Shown: positions 30,159 through 32,244 of the stretch, piece by piece | Numbering within the stretch: the first letter of the stretch is position 1 | Layout of the letters: each line of letters begins with the position of its first letter | Assembly (NCBI GenBank): GCA_903862955.1 | Contig: CAIPAH010000017.1 | Coordinates: 1-32,244, forward strand | Source: an uncultured Opitutia bacterium | GTDB taxonomy: Bacteria > Verrucomicrobiota > Verrucomicrobiia > Opitutales > Opitutaceae | Reading direction: 5' to 3' | DNA length: 32,244 bases | Program-made: the position numbers and the translations under genes | Notes under the pieces: model-generated | Database searches by the model: none | Told to the model about the DNA's origin: nothing | What the model saw: the letters and a program-made list of their open reading frames with translations, nothing else

Positions 30159-31124
30159 CTATTGGATGTCGATGGATGGGATGTGATGATCGCCGAGAGC
30201 GCGCACGAGTGCCTCCTTGGCGATGCGCGGCACGTTATTGTATGATGAAGTGGCGTCTTTCGCGTCAGAGTGCCAGTGGAATCCGATCTGCACATGGAAA
30301 GTTGAAGGCACACTCGCACAGGCACGTACGTACGTACATCTATGAGCGGCAGAGTGTCGTGCAGCTTGAGCGCTTCAATGAATCGCTTGCCAATGCCGAT
30401 GTTGACTGCTTCATCGATTGTGTTGGTCCACACGGCTATGCGCTCAAACTTGCTCCGTCGGGACACCTGTGATCCGTTTGGTCGCGCTTCAAGTGTTGAT
30501 ATGATGCCGAACCACGGCGCCGCAAACGTCAGCTGACATGTCCATCAGCTCGCCGACCAGCGCCATGAGGCAGCGCATCCACGAGATGTCTGTCTTGGTC
30601 ATGGCGGGCTTGAGCTGCAGTATCCAGCGGCCGCCGCCCTCGTTGGCCTTGTCCTCCCAGGTCGGCGCCACACCATGCTTGAACACGTGGTAGTTTGAGC
30701 CGAGTTCCATCTGCAGCGAGGATATGAGCCATTGCGGTTGGCAGTGTGATGCCACGGGCCTGTGACGGCAGCAGCAGGCGGTTGAAGACGGCCCAGAACA
30801 TCTCAAGGCTGGTGATGTGGGCCACAAACTGCATGGCCGACTGATAGTCTCGCTCGCGCGTGGCGGCGGTCTTGCTGGCAAAGTCGTACCACCACACCCA
30901 CTTGTTGTGCAGCACTGTAACGCCGTCCGGGTTGAGCGGCAGCGCTGAAGGAGGAAAGTGAATAGATGCAAATGCGGCTTCTTCGATCAATTCAAAATTA
31001 ATAATTAATTCATAATTAAAAAAAGGAGCGAATGAAATAAAAACTAAAATGAATAGATTTCACCGAAACACTGAACACTGCCAATCGTACATGGCGCGGC
31101 CGGCAGCGGTGTTTTCATGGACAT
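30159..31124 (-). CDS. eIF4E/4EHP-like mRNA cap-binding protein, five exons
   Basis: Exons on the minus strand are 31124-31064, 30944-30760, 30710-30513, 30466-30338 and 30287-30159 (TAG), giving 233 residues. Introns of 119, 49, 46 and 50 bp follow GT-AG except the second, which starts GC (GC-AG). The protein has HNKWVWWYDFASKT, LEMFWAVFNRL, HGVAPTWEDKANEGGGRWIL, SADVCGAVV and FERIAVWTNTIDEAV. The cap-sandwich Trp equivalent to W102 is W100, followed by E101; that of W166 is W161. The W56 position, in the register of 4EHP (15 residues after the third Trp of KWVWW), is Y54, as in class II eIF4E proteins. It binds m7G-capped mRNA in the cytoplasm and may repress translation if truly 4EHP-like. 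The start is uncertain: the frame is open upstream to 31385 with a YGDRYGGGGYDRGQQQ stretch that could be an N-terminal disordered tail. Confidence 0.9.
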
Positions 31125-31558
31125 TTGCGTGTTTGACGAGATGCGGCGGCGTGTCTCGCTGTGCGGTGTCTGTTGCTGTCCTCGGTCGTATCCGCCCCCT
31201 CCATACCGATCGCCGTAGTTGAGGGAATGCTGCGGTGTCCTGGGTGGTGTTGCCCGCTCCCGTGCGCGCTGGTCGACTGCGCGGATGATGACAACGTGGC
31301 GTGGCATGTGCGGGACACTCACATCCAGGTGGCGCGGCATGATGTGACGGTGATGTCTGGCCAAACATAATGCGGGGCGACGCAAGCACCCCCGGACGGC
31401 GCTCGGCAGTCACGTCACGTGGCTGCTCAGAAAATCACTTGAGTACCAGCATTGCGTGTTTTGCGCAGTGACCACGTACCAACGGGCGTTGCATCGCAGT
31501 TTAGGGGAGATATGGCGCGGGGTTGTGAAACTCGCATTTTTTCGTTGACAACAACACG
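31125..31558. other. Gap between divergent eukaryotic genes
   Basis: 434 bases without a firm gene. The minus-strand frame of eIF4E exon 1 stays open through 31385 and may encode a Gly/Gln-rich N-terminal extension (YGDRYGGGGYDRGQQQ). From about 31,386 to 31,558 I see only non-coding sequence, including a CACGTCACGTGG palindromic stretch near 31,415 that could be a bZIP/bHLH-type site. It must hold the promoters of both flanking genes. Confidence 0.5.
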
Positions 31559-32136
31559 ATGTCGAAGGCGAGCAAGCCGATTCCGGGATACACGGGCCAT
31601 GTTGGAAAGACGCGCGCTGCAGACCCGTACGACAGCTACAAGGAGGACATGGATGTAAGTGCGGTTAAGGAAATAATCAATCTCAATACGTAATGATTAT
31701 TTTATTTAATTTTTACTATGCATTGTGTTTTAACTTGAGTGCAAATTACTCGTTTCTGGTTTTGTGCAACGCATCTCGCATGTCTCCCTGCGCAGGCCAT
31801 CGGCGTGTCGTTGCGGGGCGGCATCTTCGGCTCGTCAATGGGCGAGTTTTCCACGTCGTCATTGGGCAAGGATGATCTCGCGTTCGCCATCTCACCATGG
31901 CGATCAAAGGGAGCATATGATAATCGATAAACACAGGAATACACAGCACATGGCTGCTACGTCCGCGGTGTACCGGCCCGACACCACATTTCACTCCAAA
32001 ACAAACGACGAGAAAGCCTTTGTGGAGGCTGAGCTGGCGCGCCGGTGTGTACAGCCTCGGCGTTGTCGCCGCGTACTCAATGATTGATCGCAGGACGCTT
32101 GATCAGAAGCGAAAAGAGAATCTTGCCAAGAAGTAG
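31559..32136 (+). CDS. Four-exon eukaryotic gene, small protein with GYTGHV motif (axonemal-like)
   Basis: Exon 1 (31559-31654) encodes MSKASKPIPGYTGHVGKTRA then ADPYDSYKEDMD. Intron 1 (31655-31795) is GTAAGT...CGCAG, 141 bp. Exon 2 starts at 31796 (AIGVSLRGGIFGSSMGEF). A short second intron, best fitted as 31882-31936, removes an in-frame TAA; its donor GTTCGC is weak and alternatives exist. Exon 3 (about 31937-32044) encodes YRPDTTFHSKTNDEKAFVEA, ELARR. Intron 3 (32045-32093) is GTGTGT...CGCAG. Exon 4 (32094-32136) ends LDQKRKENLAKK and TAG. The total is about 110 residues. The PGYTGHV motif resembles short motifs in ciliary microtubule inner proteins, so a flagellar role is a low-confidence guess. 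Confidence 0.7.
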
Positions 32137-32178
32137 TTTGTTTGCTTGTTGATTTGTTCATGCTCATATACAATTGCA

Positions 32179-32244
32179 TTACGTGATGATGGGGCTGTCG
32201 ACCATCAGACTCTCGAGCAGCATAGGCCCCAGCACCACCAGCAC
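32179..32244 (-). CDS. C-terminal end of another eukaryotic gene (partial)
   Basis: At the right edge the minus strand reads VLVVLGPMLLESLMVDSPII, Thr and a TAA stop at 32181-32179. The frame is open to the edge and has coding-like codon use, in contrast to the AT-rich 32137-32178. It converges on the four-exon gene with 42 bases between stops, the same tight spacing as the other pair. Too short to identify. Confidence 0.45.
   Translation of the reverse strand: MLVVLGPMLLESLMVDSPIIT

Noticed and set aside
31161-31370. Plus-strand 69-codon frame in the eukaryotic intergenic region
   Set aside because: It lies opposite the open frame continuing from eIF4E exon 1 and shows no recognisable domain or splice context.
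31796-31930. In-frame TAA in the four-exon gene as a sign of stop-codon reassignment
   Set aside because: A short intron removes it and keeps the frame into the next exon. TAG, TGA and TAA all act as plausible stops in neighbouring genes, so a standard code fits.
28949-32244. Horizontal transfer of eukaryotic genes into the bacterium
   Set aside because: Introns, tight eukaryotic gene spacing and lower GC are unaltered, and the join cuts genes on both sides, which fits a misassembly better.

Overview
The window joins two unrelated kinds of DNA. From position 1 to about 28,940 it is a GC-rich bacterial chromosome segment. From about 28,950 to the right edge it is eukaryotic DNA of lower GC, with introns. 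The bacterial part looks like Verrucomicrobiota, probably Opitutales/Opitutaceae. The grounds are a Minf_1886-type protein, a DUF5069 protein, a DUF4838 protein, a fused BatD/BatE-type gene, little visible Shine-Dalgarno sequence, and dense intergenic repeats built on words such as CCACGAA and CACGAAT. No tRNA, rRNA, CRISPR array, phage or transposase gene was recognised.

Bacterial layout. 95-1497: Tat-exported Mn-type superoxide dismutase facing a Fur-family regulator, which has a good terminator. 1660-5470: Minf_1886 protein, M16 peptidase with both halves fused, and a DUF3445 haem-dependent oxidative N-demethylase-type protein translationally coupled to it. 5551-7978 (minus): NAD kinase, TlyA-type rRNA methyltransferase, SGNH hydrolase. 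8215-11004: orphan sugar-type binding protein, phytanoyl-CoA dioxygenase-like enzyme and a divergent AraC regulator. 11181-13535: zinc-finger-poor Fpg/MutM-like glycosylase and a secreted amidohydrolase. 13643-16338 (minus): M24 peptidase, heptose-7-phosphate kinase and GmhB phosphatase, pointing to ADP-heptose for LPS. 16389-20975: DUF192 lipoprotein, Nudix (IPP isomerase-like), metallophosphoesterase, YhcH/EbgC-like protein, RlmJ and small hypotheticals. 21075-25029: Hsp20, MazG-like protein, DUF5069, GluQRS, LOG-family protein and a second Nudix. 25128-28942: DUF4838 protein, a lipoprotein with MORN-like repeats, and the 3' part of a BatD/BatE-type gene.

The bacterial gene loses its 5' end at the junction, and the eukaryotic gene on the other side also starts in mid-exon. 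Two broken genes meeting with no mobile element argues for a chimeric metagenome contig rather than gene transfer.

The eukaryotic part holds four compact genes with introns of about 44-148 bp: the 3' end of an unidentified helical protein (+), a complete five-exon eIF4E/4EHP-like cap-binding protein (-), a four-exon gene for a protein of about 110 residues with a GYTGHV motif seen in axonemal proteins (+), and the last codons of another gene (-).

The most interesting native bacterial signal is the intergenic repeats. Almost every gap has its own inverted repeat, some elements supply the stop codons of flanking genes, and a 7-bp tandem repeat encodes the start of GmhB. I found no convincing new multi-gene defence or metabolic system.
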